Positions 1 to 8,278 of a DNA stretch of 64,000 nt are shown here, piece after piece (position 1 is the stretch's first letter; each line of letters starts with the position of its first letter). Source of the stretch: Paenibacillus xerothermodurans (GTDB taxonomy: Bacteria > Bacillota > Bacilli > Paenibacillales > NBRC-103111); assembly GCF_002220865.2 (NCBI RefSeq), contig NZ_NHRJ02000006.1, positions 124,001 through 188,000 on the forward strand, in the 5' to 3' direction. The notes under the pieces are model-generated. The model did no database searches. It had not been told where the DNA came from and saw nothing but the letters and a program-made list of their open reading frames with translations. The position numbers were made by a program, and so were the translations under genes.

Positions 1-287
1 CCATGCTTGCCGTGCACTTTAATGATGGCGCCCAGCATCGTAATAACAATCAGCGCGGCGGCGAGGCCGGTGAATAGACCGGCAGCGAAGAACAGTCCTC
101 CCACCAGTTCTGCCAAACCTGCCAGCACGGCCATCGTCATCCCTGGTTTGATTCCCGTAGACTCGAACCAGCCGGCGGTGGCCTTTAGCCCGCTGCCGCC
201 AAACCAGCCGAACAACTTCTGCGCACCATGGCCGGCCATGAGCAGGCCTACAACCAGCCGTATCAATAATAACCCTACATCCGTCAC
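1..287 (-). CDS. mhqP: DoxX family membrane protein, MhqP-like (3' end beyond window)
   Basis: The minus strand reads VTDVGLLLIRLVVGLLMAG, then a HGAQKLFGWFGG segment and further hydrophobic segments, which is the N-terminal part of a DoxX-family four-helix membrane protein. The start is taken as GTG at 287 because AAGGAGGAG lies six bases upstream; an ATG further upstream has no such site. The gene runs off the left edge after about 95 codons. It follows an MhqR-type regulator and has an MhqR-box palindrome just upstream. In Bacillus subtilis the DoxX protein MhqP belongs to the MhqR regulon for quinone/thiol-stress defence, so mhqP is inferred from family plus context. Confidence 0.75.
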   Translation of the reverse strand, partial: MTDVGLLLIRLVVGLLMAGHGAQKLFGWFGGSGLKATAGWFESTGIKPGMTMAVLAGLAELVGGLFFAAGLFTGLAAALIVITMLGAIIKVHGKH

Positions 288-323
288 GTGGAACTCCTCC
301 TTCGCCTCTACTTTAAATCCATA

Positions 324-341
324 CATCTTAAATTCAAGATA
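324..341. promoter_or_regulatory. MhqR-type operator upstream of the DoxX gene
   Basis: Minus strand GTATCTTGAATTTAAGATG contains ATCTTGAATTTAAGAT, a palindrome with one mismatch. It has the same ATCTT-N6-AAGAT arms as the site upstream of the regulator gene at 841-858 and resembles the known MhqR box (TATCTCGAATTCGAGATA). It sits about 40 bases upstream of the GTG start of the DoxX gene, a position suitable for repression. Confidence 0.6.
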
Positions 342-357
342 CTTTTTAAAAAAATTT

Positions 358-810
358 TTATGTCCGGTTTTGCGTGCCCTTTCCCAACCTCTTTAACAGC
401 TCCGTGGTAAGATGTTTTTCCTCTGTGGTCAGCTCGTGCATCATCGAGTGGATCGAGGCGGCATGCGCGGGAAAAATACGGTCAAACCACTCTATCCCGG
501 CGTCGGTGATCTCCGCGTACACGACGCGGCGGTCCTCCTTACAAGGCACGCGTCTGATCAGCTGTTTTTTCTCCAGCTTATCAATGTTATAAGTCACACT
601 GCCGCTAGTTACCAGTATTTTCTCGCCGATCTGCTGCAGCGGAATCCGTCGCTTATGATACAGCACTTCCAACACCATAAATTCAGCCGAGGACAGATTG
701 TAATTCCGCATGTCTTTCACAGCCTGGTCCATGATACTTTTGTATGCTTTGGACAGCACTACGAACAGTTTTAGCGATGCTTGTTGATCCTCGCTGTTAT
801 TGTCCGACAT
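358..810 (-). CDS. mhqR: MarR-family regulator, MhqR-like
   Basis: A 150-residue winged-helix MarR protein. The segment from SLKLFVVLSKAYKS through LSSAEFMVLEVLYHK and PLQQIGEKILVTSGSVTYN to the wing DRRVVYAEIT follows B. subtilis MhqR (YkvE) very closely by memory of that sequence. The start is ATG 810, preceded by AGGAGAG; an in-frame extension upstream lacks a ribosome site and would run through the operator. MhqR represses quinone- and azo-reductase, dioxygenase and DoxX genes and is released by quinone stress. The downstream DoxX gene and two matching operators support the same role and autoregulation here. Confidence 0.85.
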   Translation of the reverse strand: MSDNNSEDQQASLKLFVVLSKAYKSIMDQAVKDMRNYNLSSAEFMVLEVLYHKRRIPLQQIGEKILVTSGSVTYNIDKLEKKQLIRRVPCKEDRRVVYAEITDAGIEWFDRIFPAHAASIHSMMHELTTEEKHLTTELLKRLGKGTQNRT

Positions 811-840
811 TAGCTTCTCTCCTATTCGTTCAAACTTAAA

Positions 841-858
841 TATCTTAAAGTTAAGATA
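841..858. promoter_or_regulatory. MhqR-type operator upstream of mhqR
   Basis: TATCTTAAAGTTAAGATA is a perfect 8-bp inverted repeat with a 2-bp centre, 31 bases upstream of the mhqR start. It shares its arms with the site at 324-341, so the regulator probably controls itself and the neighbouring DoxX gene. Confidence 0.6.
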
Positions 859-988
859 AATATATCGTAGGAGACATTCTTTGTCAATCGCGGTAACCTG
901 CGCATAAAAAAGAACCTTCAGGTGGCCATCTCTGTGTGATGTACACATTGTTCATGCAAACGGCGGAGCCGCTGCACGGCTCCGGCGT

Positions 989-2140
989 TCACCTCCGTGT
1001 GGCATCTTTTTTGCCTTGCTTCGCAGCGGTACCCACTCGCACGGAGTCAATCTTCCAAGGCTCGAGCAGCGAGGTGCGGCACACGTGGAACGATATTCGC
1101 GCGTGCTCTCTCGCCCGGCCCTGCCGCTCAATTTGAAAGCTAGCGGGTATTTCCACGGACAGCAGGCCTGTGGTGTCTTTTTTCACATAATGTGATGTGC
1201 GGGTCATTGCCTCGATCTCGTCTTTGCTTCGGAGGAGCTCGGATAGATCAGCGTTTTTTTGCGGCGCCACGCTCAGCGCCAACAGCAGCGGGTCGCCCAG
1301 ATGTATTGCCGCGACAAACGCATCCACCACATCGTAAGGAGACGCGTGATCGAAGTATTCGTCCAGACGGCCGCCCGCTTTGCGCACCATGAGCTGATGC
1401 TCCAAGTCGACTTTACCTGATTTATGAGTTGAGCTATTCAAAAAATGAATGCAAAAGTGGCCTGAAAAGCCGTTGTCAGGGATGCCGTCTCCTCCGTGAG
1501 GCATACCGTGCATCGATGCCGCAATAACCTGCTCGTCGGTTTGCGCCAAGATAGCCCGGCGCTTCCAGCTCCATTTTCCATTATAAATTTGTTTCATGAT
1601 GGCGGTGTCTGCCTCGGTCAACGGTTGAACGTCTGCATGGTGTTGGCCTGCTCTTCTTTGCACGTTAAAGGTCAGCCCGGTCTCCATATCAATTACCTTG
1701 AATGTCTTTTTTCTCGGTATGATTTGTTTTGCTTGATCCCAAGGCACCATTTTGCCATAGTGTGCGGAGCGGACGAGCCCTACATACTGCAGCAGCTGCG
1801 CCTGGGCGTTTTCATCCAATTGTATCTTTTCCCCGCGCTGAACATCAAACAAATTCCCCTCTTCATCCACCGCATACGTTGTTGCATGCGTCTCTGCGTC
1901 TTTGACGGTTAAAAACGTGTCGGTCGCAGGGATAGCGGTGATGAATTTCTCTACATGGCTGCGGTCAATCCGCTGTATCAGCTTGCTGTTCATTACGACG
2001 AGCTGCGTCTCCATGTCGGCCTGCGAGGACGCTTTGACGGTGAGAATCGCCTGCTGCGCGGGAGCTGCCGAAGCATCGTGACCGAAGCATGCGGCTACGA
2101 TAAACATAACAAAACATATGAACAGCCGTCTGTTGATCAT
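989..2140 (-). CDS. secreted protein of unknown function
   Basis: About 383 residues with an N-terminal signal peptide (INRRLFICFVMFIVAACFG followed by an ASA-type cleavage region), so it is predicted to be exported. The middle is a beta-rich region without a domain I can name. Around residues 210-250 is a striking H/C/G-rich block: MHGMPHGGDGIPDNGF, then GHFCIHFLNSSTH and an EHQ further on. The repeated His, single Cys and Asp/Gly pattern could be a metal or catalytic site, but I do not recognise the family. The C-terminus is Arg/Lys-rich. ATG 2140 was chosen because GGGG lies five bases upstream; a GTG at 2146 is an alternative. It is transcribed away from the deacetylase at 2279, so both promoters share the gap. 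Confidence 0.7.
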   Translation of the reverse strand: MINRRLFICFVMFIVAACFGHDASAAPAQQAILTVKASSQADMETQLVVMNSKLIQRIDRSHVEKFITAIPATDTFLTVKDAETHATTYAVDEEGNLFDVQRGEKIQLDENAQAQLLQYVGLVRSAHYGKMVPWDQAKQIIPRKKTFKVIDMETGLTFNVQRRAGQHHADVQPLTEADTAIMKQIYNGKWSWKRRAILAQTDEQVIAASMHGMPHGGDGIPDNGFSGHFCIHFLNSSTHKSGKVDLEHQLMVRKAGGRLDEYFDHASPYDVVDAFVAAIHLGDPLLLALSVAPQKNADLSELLRSKDEIEAMTRTSHYVKKDTTGLLSVEIPASFQIERQGRAREHARISFHVCRTSLLEPWKIDSVRVGTAAKQGKKDATRR

Positions 2141-2278
2141 CGCCACCCCGTTTCCCGAATTGTATTTTTAGCGTATTTATTTTCTGCCGGCGCCGGGGAA
2201 ACCATAACAGGCAATTTCAAGGAAACATAATAAACATAGATCCGGCCAAAATACGGTTATGAAGGAGGGAGATCGATC

Positions 2279-3022
2279 GTGCAAATGTGGGCTAATCCCA
2301 TTATTATTACCGCCTTATTAGCCGCGCTGTTCACTGTCGACAGTACAGCGCCGCAGTATAAAAACCGGCAGTACTATGAAGCGAGAGGCGACATTGTGTG
2401 GGAAGTGCCCACGCAAGAGCAAATTATCGCCCTTACGTTTGACGATGGTCCCGATCCGGCCGATACGCCCGCCATTTTAGATCTGCTGAAACAGTATGAG
2501 GCGAAAGCCACCTTTTTTGTGATCGGAACGCGTGTCGAGGCTTACCCGGAGTTAGCGAAACGCGAAATCGCGGACGGCCATGAAATTGCCAACCATTCCT
2601 ATCATCACAGATATTTTACGAGGCGGATTGGTGGCGACAGAGTATACGAGGATATCTCACAGGCCGAGCGCGTCATAGTGGATACAACGGGACGAAAACC
2701 AAGCTTATTTCGGCCGCCCGGAGGTTTCTATGGTGACAACGTGGTGGATGCTGCCAAAAGGTCCGGCTACCAGGTGATCATGTGGTCCTGGCATCAGAAC
2801 ACAAGAGATTGGGACACGCCCGGTGTGAAAAAAATCGTCGACACGGTGTTGAATAACGCGCACAACGGAGATATCATACTGTTTCATGACTACGTGGAAG
2901 GGCAAACGCAGACCGTCGACGCCTTGAAACAAGTGCTGCCTGAGCTGAAAAACCGAGGCTTCCGCTTTGTCACGGTGTCCGAGCTGCTGACATTCCGCAA
3001 GACGGCTGACGGCAAACATTAA
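2279..3022 (+). CDS. polysaccharide deacetylase (NodB homology domain)
   Basis: A 247-residue carbohydrate esterase family 4 protein. NodB motifs are in order: TFDDGPD (residues 53-59, catalytic base and metal Asp), HEIANHSYHH (101-110, metal His), RPPGG (145-149), the WSWHQNTRDWDTPG segment near 169-182 and LFHDY near 201-205 (catalytic His). An N-terminal hydrophobic stretch (residues 7-20) acts as signal or anchor, so the enzyme works outside the membrane, probably on peptidoglycan or another N-acetylated glycan. GTG 2279 is chosen because AAGGAGGG lies ten bases upstream. Length fits the PdaB/YlxY-like small deacetylases, but the exact substrate is not readable. Confidence 0.88.
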   Translation: MQMWANPIIITALLAALFTVDSTAPQYKNRQYYEARGDIVWEVPTQEQIIALTFDDGPDPADTPAILDLLKQYEAKATFFVIGTRVEAYPELAKREIADGHEIANHSYHHRYFTRRIGGDRVYEDISQAERVIVDTTGRKPSLFRPPGGFYGDNVVDAAKRSGYQVIMWSWHQNTRDWDTPGVKKIVDTVLNNAHNGDIILFHDYVEGQTQTVDALKQVLPELKNRGFRFVTVSELLTFRKTADGKH

Positions 3023-3049
3023 AACATGAGCGGGCAATGACTTTTTTGT

Positions 3050-3088
3050 GCGGCATAATAAAAAAGCTTCCATTGGCGATGGAAGCTT
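3050..3088 (-). terminator. Rho-independent terminator for the patatin locus
   Basis: AAGCTTCCAT/ATGGAAGCTT (3064-3073 and 3079-3088) is a perfect 10-bp stem with a 5-base loop, followed on the minus strand by TTTTTATTAT. It ends minus-strand transcription from the patatin pseudogene and, as a hairpin, may slow the convergent deacetylase transcript. Confidence 0.75.
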
Positions 3089-3161
3089 CAAAAGTCCGAG
3101 TAGTTGGTGACTGCGTAGTATCTATTGCAAACTCGCGAGATGAACTCATCCAATCTCACCT

Positions 3162-4084
3162 TTACGTATTGTTGTAGGCTTCCAGATATTTTTTAGTTCC
3201 TGTTTTACCTGATTCAATAAGCCTTAACTTCATCTCAGGAGATATCTCAAAATCGGTAGCCTTTACACCTAGGGAATCAATATATACTGTTCGATCTGCA
3301 TCTGTACTATGTAAATGAGCATTATTCTGAGTATCCATGATTGTACCGATTAAATTCGAAGAAAAGTCAAAGAAATTATCAATTGCTATGTTCGGGGGGA
3401 ACCGTCCCTATTAAAACATCTTGCTCCTCTTTCGAATCCAAGCGAAACCCTAACGTCTCTTTGTTTTGCACGAGTATATCCCCAGCTCTTTCGACATTAA
3501 TTCCGTTTCTGACCCGATAATGTTCAGGAATAGTAAAATTATCTTCGTTTTCAACATACTCCTTCATATCGAACATCCTAACCGGATAATTCATTAACAC
3601 GCCGCCGTCTACATAGTAGTCATTTTCCCACTTAACTGCTTGAAAAAACAAAGGCAGAGACATGGAAATCCGAACAGCATCAATCATTTTAGGTGTATTG
3701 CTAGAGGCAAATATAACAGAAAAGTGAGTTGAAACATTTGTACCTACAAAAGACATTTCTTTGTACCGTTTGCTTTCCTGCATTAACGCAACTTCTTCAC
3801 CATCCGAAGTTTTTAATTAACTGGTACATGTTATCTATCTGGACACTAGCGATATCCTCGTCCATAAAATCTGTTAAATTCATGCGCTCGAGTGTTACTT
3901 TGATTTGATCAACCGAATAATTCAATCCTATTAAAAGGGCTATTATTGCCCCAGCTGATGAACCTCCCGTTCTGCGAATATTCTCAAGAATTCCTTCATC
4001 CTTCAGCACTTCTAATGCCCCTGCATAGGCAATGCCCTTTACTCCTCCGCCTTCAAACACCAAATTGCGAAATGGATAAACCAT
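3162..4084 (-). pseudogene. patatin-like phospholipase, disrupted by deletion and frameshift
   Basis: The piece 4084-3797 carries the oxyanion motif GGGVKG and the nucleophile motif GGSSAG (GxSxG), then stops after IKNFGW. The next frame resumes with KRYKEMSFVGTNVSTHFS and includes the Asp motif DGG (YYVDGGVLMNYPV), stopping at 3379. A third frame then supplies a patatin C-terminus (NIAIDNFFDFSSNLIG, later RTVYIDSLGV and KKYLEAYNNT, stop at 3162). Compared with the family, roughly 30-40 residues are missing at the first junction. The second break lies at GGACGGTTCCCCCC, a six-C run. Both catalytic residues survive but not in one frame, so the gene is almost certainly inactive. Confidence 0.8.
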
Positions 4085-4182
4085 TCGATCACCTCGGTTA
4101 TTCGTCTCTACTCTTTTTTACCAAACAACTCAAAAAAGGGAAACCCTAACGCTCCCCAAAAACTTATACTTTCTATTATGTT

Positions 4183-4223
4183 AAAAAAAACGCACCCTCC
4201 GACAACCGGAGAGTGCAGTTTTT
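4183..4223 (-). terminator. terminator downstream of the fdh-DUF1641 operon
   Basis: GCAC-CCTCCG and CGGAGA-GTGC form a stem at 4192-4216 with one mismatch. It is flanked by eight A on the left (a U run for minus-strand RNA) and five T on the right, so it can act in both directions. It lies just beyond the stop of the DUF1641 gene. Confidence 0.8.
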
Positions 4224-4236
4224 GTTTGCCAGTATT

Positions 4237-4740
4237 TCACTTCTTCATCTCGGCTTCCTTCTGATTCAATCCCTCGCCCAAGCCCTGCATGAAACGCAGT
4301 CCGGTTGACATTGCGGCACGCACGTTCGGATCGCGCATCATACCCATCAACGCGAATACACCTTGGGGCTCCACGTCCGGTTTCATCGCCGCATTCAATC
4401 CTTTTTCCATTCCGGTGATCAGTTTTTCGGTGGTCTTCGGATCAATCCGGCCGAGCAGCTGCGTGAAGCCGATCACCGTTTTCGCCATAGTTGGAATGTT
4501 GGCGATATTGATAAAGTCCAGCCCTATCGCCGCCATTGTGCTCCGATTTTTCATGATGCCCTGGATGATGTCCAGCACCCCGGCTTCACTCAGCTCGTTC
4601 AACAAATCCAGCGCCCAAATGATAGTGCGCTTATTTTCGGTGAGCTTTTGCAAAATTTCCGCCATGGCCTCCGCTTGCAGCTGTTCCTGCGTCGGAATTT
4701 TGCGTTCGATGTAACTTATCGCATTAGCCACGTTGTTCAC
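4237..4740 (-). CDS. DUF1641 protein, partner of the formate dehydrogenase (YrhD/ForE type)
   Basis: A 167-residue all-helical protein. The segment IIWALDLLNELSEAGVLD and the later GLNAAMKPDVEPQGVFALM with RDPNVRAAMSTGLRFMQGLG are characteristic of DUF1641. Its start overlaps the 3' end of the upstream dehydrogenase by 17 bases, so the two are translationally coupled. In Gram-positive bacteria DUF1641 proteins form a two-subunit formate dehydrogenase with YrhE/YjgC-type catalytic chains (described as ForCE) that passes electrons to menaquinone. The membrane-linking role is from that literature; the sequence itself shows only family and coupling. Confidence 0.88.
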   Translation of the reverse strand: MNNVANAISYIERKIPTQEQLQAEAMAEILQKLTENKRTIIWALDLLNELSEAGVLDIIQGIMKNRSTMAAIGLDFINIANIPTMAKTVIGFTQLLGRIDPKTTEKLITGMEKGLNAAMKPDVEPQGVFALMGMMRDPNVRAAMSTGLRFMQGLGEGLNQKEAEMKK

Positions 4741-7684
4741 GCTCCTTTTGGATAGTTACCGCCACAGGCTCGAAGCCCGGCCGCTTCCACTTCTCCTCGA
4801 CCTTCACGCCGACCTGCGGATTTCTTATTGCAAGGCGGAAGTTTTCATCAGGCAGCGGACGTTCACCATCAGCTCTGATGACATCCATGTTGACTTTCAT
4901 TTCTTTATACGCCGGCGTGTGCGTGATCAAGTCAAAATAGCTGCTCGTCAGCCGGTTCACCGTTTCCTCGAGCTTCCGGGTATGCATCGGCAGGTACAAT
5001 TCGTCGCCCTGCACCCTGTCGGTAACGAGAACCGGTACCTCTACTTGGCCATACGGAGATGTCAGCCGTACGAGGGCTCCATCCTTGATGCCGCGGCGCT
5101 CAGCAAGCTCAGGCGAGACCTCCAACCAGATGCCAGGCACCTTATGCGTAATGTCAACACTTTGATATGTCATGTTACCTTCATGGAAGTGCTCCAGAAT
5201 ACGACCGTTATTTAAATGCAGCTCATAACCCTCCGGCTCAAACGGCGGTGTCCATTCCAAAGGAATCAACCGGCCTTTACCGTTAGGGAAACCGAACTTT
5301 TCCTGGTACAGCAGCGGAGTGCTTTCTCCTTCCGGGGAGACGGGCCAAACCTGGCTGTTCCAACCTTCCAAGCGCTCATAGCTGACGCCGGCGAACAGGG
5401 GAGCAAGACTCGCCGCTTCCGCCATAATTTCGCTAGGATGGGTGTAGTTCCAATTCGCGCCCATACGGTTGGCAAGCATCTGGAAGATCTGCCAGTCGGG
5501 TTTGGAATCGCCCAACGGCTCGAACACTTGATAGAAGCGTTGGATGCGTCTTTCCGTATTGACGAAGGTTCCGTCCTTCTCCAGGCTTGGCGCTGCCGGC
5601 AGCACGACATCCGCAAATTGCGCGGTTCTTGAGAAGAATATGTCCTGCACCACGAAAAACTCGAGGTTGCCGAACATCGCCTCAACATAGTTGGAGTTAG
5701 CGTCAACCAAGGCCATCTCTTCACCGAACAAATACATAGCCTTGATTTCACCTTTTTCAATACCTTCAACCATCTGGTGGTTATCATAGCCTGGCTTGGC
5801 CGGCAGCTTCGTGCCCCATGCCTTTTCATAGCGAGCCCGAACTTTCTCGTCGGTGACCAGCTCGTAGCCCGGGAAGTAGGAGGGCAGTGTGCCGAAATCG
5901 CAAGCCCCTTGCACATTGTTATGGCCACGCAGCGGATAAGCACCCGTACCGGTGCGACCAAAGTTACCGGTCACCATGAGCAGGTTACAAATTGCAGTAC
6001 TTGTGTCAGTGCCGCCCAAATGCTGGGTAACACCCATTGCCCACAGCATGGAGACCGAGCCTGCATTATGGATCATGTTGGCGATTTGGATCAATGTTTC
6101 CTTCGGTACGCTGCACACCTCCGCAGCATAGTCCAGCGTGAACTTGTCCAGTGAGGCGACATACTCGTCAAAGCCTTCCGCACGCTCATTGATAAACTCT
6201 TTGGCATGCCAGCCTTGCTCGATAATGTATTTTGTCACCGCCGACATCCATACGAGATCCGTACCCGGTTTTGGACGGAAGAATATGTCAGCCCGCTCCG
6301 CCAATTCAGTTTTACGCAAGTCTGCGACAATCAGCTTCTGTCCGTACAGCTTGTGGGCGCGTTTCACCCGGGTGGCAAGCACAGGATGCGATTCCGCCAC
6401 GTTGGCGCCGAGCACAATGACCAACTCGGCGGATGCGATATCCTTGATCGTACCCGTATCGCCACCCAGACCGACTGTCCGCATCAGTCCCGCAGTAGCA
6501 GGAGTCTGGCAGTAACGGGAACAGTTATCTACGTTGTTAGATTCCATTACTGCACGTGCGAATTTTTGGAAAACGAAGTTATCCTCGTTACTGCATTTGG
6601 ACGAGGCGATGTAGCCGATAGATTCGGGCCCGTGCTTTTCTTTGATCGCGCCGAGCTTCTCCGCAATCAAATCGAGAGCTTCGTCCCATGTAGCTTCAAC
6701 GAATCGGTCTCCCTGCCGGATCAGCGGCTTAGTCAACCGGTCCTTGCTGTTGACAAAATCCCAACCCCACTTCCCTTTCACACAGGTTGACACACCGTTG
6801 ACCGGCGCCTCGACGGTAGGCTGGATTTTCAGAATTTTTCTCTCTTTTGTCCAAACCTCAAAACTGCAACCAACGCCACAGTATGTACATACGGTTTTTG
6901 TCCGCTTAATTCTGGATTGACGCATCGCAGCTTCGAATTCGGATATCATGAAGATCTCACGATAGCCCGGCTCGACCTCCTTGGTCAGGTCGATCATAGG
7001 CTCAAGTATATCGGAAGCGATATTGGTCATGTATCCGGCTTCTCCAAGCATAGTCTTTTCCATAAGAGCGTTACAAGGGCACACATTGACGCAGTGGCCG
7101 CAAGATACGCAGGAGGACACATCGATAGGCACATCCTGGTCCCATATAACACGTGGAATTTCACGGTTCCAGTCGATACTCAGCGTTTCATTCACCTGCA
7201 AGTCCTGGCATGCCTCTACGCATCGGCCGCATAAGATGCACTGATTCGGGTCATAGCGGTACATCGGGTGCGACATGTCGAGCGCGTATGGCTTTTCCCT
7301 GAACTCGTATTTCTGGTGGTCCATCTGCAAAAGTTCCGTAGTATTGTGCACGACACAGTTACCATTGTTGTTATCGCACACGGTGCAATAAAGCTCGTGA
7401 TTTTCCAAAATACGCGACATCGCTTCCATCTGGGCTTCTCTTACATACGTGGATTCGGTAGCTACCCGCATGCCCGGCTGTATCAATGTATTACAAGAGC
7501 GCACCAGTTCGCCATTGACCTCTACAAGACAAGTGTCACATGTTTGAAGAGCACCCAATTGAGGGTTGTAACAAATTTGAGGGATAAAAGTCTTGTCCTC
7601 GTTTGCCGCCTGAAGAATGGTCTGCCCGGCCTTACCGGTCACCTCTTTACCGTTCAACATGATGGAAACACTCTCGCTGCTCAT
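4724..7684 (-). CDS. fdhF: molybdopterin formate dehydrogenase-like catalytic subunit (YrhE/YjgC type)
   Basis: 986 residues. Order: NuoG-like [2Fe-2S] domain (C38, C49, C52, C64), His/Cys3 cluster (H96, C100, C103, C110), two 4Fe-4S ferredoxin motifs (CILCGRCVEAC at 149-159, CVSCGHCVNVC at 192-202), then a molybdopterin oxidoreductase with its own 4Fe-4S site (C266, C269, C273, C301) and a C-terminal dinucleotide-binding domain. The expected molybdenum ligand is Cys392 in RYCQTPATAGL; the next residue is Gln, where classical formate dehydrogenases have His. That Gln is, as I recall, usual in the YrhE/YjgC clade. The enzyme is cytoplasmic with no Tat signal. ATG 7684 follows AGAGGTGAT. It is the first gene of a two-gene operon with DUF1641. 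Confidence 0.92.
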   Translation of the reverse strand: MSSESVSIMLNGKEVTGKAGQTILQAANEDKTFIPQICYNPQLGALQTCDTCLVEVNGELVRSCNTLIQPGMRVATESTYVREAQMEAMSRILENHELYCTVCDNNNGNCVVHNTTELLQMDHQKYEFREKPYALDMSHPMYRYDPNQCILCGRCVEACQDLQVNETLSIDWNREIPRVIWDQDVPIDVSSCVSCGHCVNVCPCNALMEKTMLGEAGYMTNIASDILEPMIDLTKEVEPGYREIFMISEFEAAMRQSRIKRTKTVCTYCGVGCSFEVWTKERKILKIQPTVEAPVNGVSTCVKGKWGWDFVNSKDRLTKPLIRQGDRFVEATWDEALDLIAEKLGAIKEKHGPESIGYIASSKCSNEDNFVFQKFARAVMESNNVDNCSRYCQTPATAGLMRTVGLGGDTGTIKDIASAELVIVLGANVAESHPVLATRVKRAHKLYGQKLIVADLRKTELAERADIFFRPKPGTDLVWMSAVTKYIIEQGWHAKEFINERAEGFDEYVASLDKFTLDYAAEVCSVPKETLIQIANMIHNAGSVSMLWAMGVTQHLGGTDTSTAICNLLMVTGNFGRTGTGAYPLRGHNNVQGACDFGTLPSYFPGYELVTDEKVRARYEKAWGTKLPAKPGYDNHQMVEGIEKGEIKAMYLFGEEMALVDANSNYVEAMFGNLEFFVVQDIFFSRTAQFADVVLPAAPSLEKDGTFVNTERRIQRFYQVFEPLGDSKPDWQIFQMLANRMGANWNYTHPSEIMAEAASLAPLFAGVSYERLEGWNSQVWPVSPEGESTPLLYQEKFGFPNGKGRLIPLEWTPPFEPEGYELHLNNGRILEHFHEGNMTYQSVDITHKVPGIWLEVSPELAERRGIKDGALVRLTSPYGQVEVPVLVTDRVQGDELYLPMHTRKLEETVNRLTSSYFDLITHTPAYKEMKVNMDVIRADGERPLPDENFRLAIRNPQVGVKVEEKWKRPGFEPVAVTIQKEREQRG

Positions 7685-7978
7685 ACGCTCAAATCACCTC
7701 TTATGTTGTTTTTCGTCCGCAATAATAAATAATTAACCAAACTTGATCTCTAATAAGCATACCCTGATCATTTTAAAAAAAACCTGACCGCTCAAAAACC
7801 GCCATGCAAGCCATGCGGCTGCCTTAGCACCGTGGGATCAGACCGCGTGAACGCAAGTGGTTTTGCTCGAAAATGATAGCGAGACATTGCTCGATTTTGC
7901 AGCTAGACACATGACAAAGATATAAATGAAGAGCAGAAGTCTGACCGCACTAATCAACCTCATCGTGTTCATAACATA
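7685..7978. other. intergenic region upstream of fdhF, no gene seen
   Basis: About 290 bases of AT-rich sequence hold the 5' leader and promoter of fdhF. A TATTAT is present some 50 bases upstream of the ATG, but no convincing -35 or operator could be fixed. Two direct GCCATGC repeats occur near 7801-7817. No open frame with coding character was found. Confidence 0.4.
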
Positions 7979-8009
7979 CAAAAAAACACCTACGGGCTAG
8001 GCAGGTGTT
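7979..8009 (-). terminator. Rho-independent terminator after padR
   Basis: On the minus strand AACACCT (8009-8003) pairs with AGGTGTT (7991-7985) around an 11-base loop and is followed by seven T. It ends the minus-strand padR transcript about 270 bases downstream of the padR stop, which implies that the spacer once held a second gene. Confidence 0.75.
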
Positions 8010-8164
8010 CTCATAATAGAGGATGGAGCGGAGAACGGCAGCAGTTGGAAGGCGAACTTCCCCTTCCCTTAGCGATTAACGGTATGTCAGCTGCAGATGG
8101 TTAAATCATAGTTGGTAGATTCTAGTCCGGTACACACCGCTGAACTCAAGCCTGTGTGGCGGCG

Positions 8165-8254
8165 CTACCTGGCACAACGCGACACACGGTGGTATTTCTC
8201 ATCGAACGCCAACCCGCCGGATGAAACGTAGCGCACCTTCTTATCATAGATCAT
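8165..8254 (-). pseudogene. truncated remnant of the padR partner gene (DUF2812-like start)
   Basis: A 29-codon frame starts with ATG at 8254 behind a strong AAAGGAGGAG site and reads MIYDKKVRYVSSGGLAF, then DEKYHRVSRCAR and stop. The VRYVxSGGLAF opening resembles the first residues of DUF2812 membrane proteins, which commonly follow padR in Bacilli. The remainder of that family is absent before the terminator at 7979-8009. I read it as a deletion remnant still translated from an intact ribosome site; a genuine 29-residue peptide cannot be excluded. Confidence 0.35.
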
Positions 8255-8278
8255 TCAGTAGTCTCCTCCTTTGCGAAA

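Noticed and set aside
7-396. Plus-strand open frame at the left edge
   Set aside because: It lies opposite the DoxX gene, whose minus-strand sequence has family motifs and a ribosome site; the plus frame has none.
989-2140. L,D-transpeptidase assignment from the GHFCIHF segment
   Set aside because: The YkuD signature (HGT...S.GC.R) is not present; the similarity is limited to His and Cys.
5216-7732. Several long plus-strand frames opposite fdhF
   Set aside because: They are mirror frames of a high-quality coding sequence with all Fe-S motifs in place; no ribosome sites.
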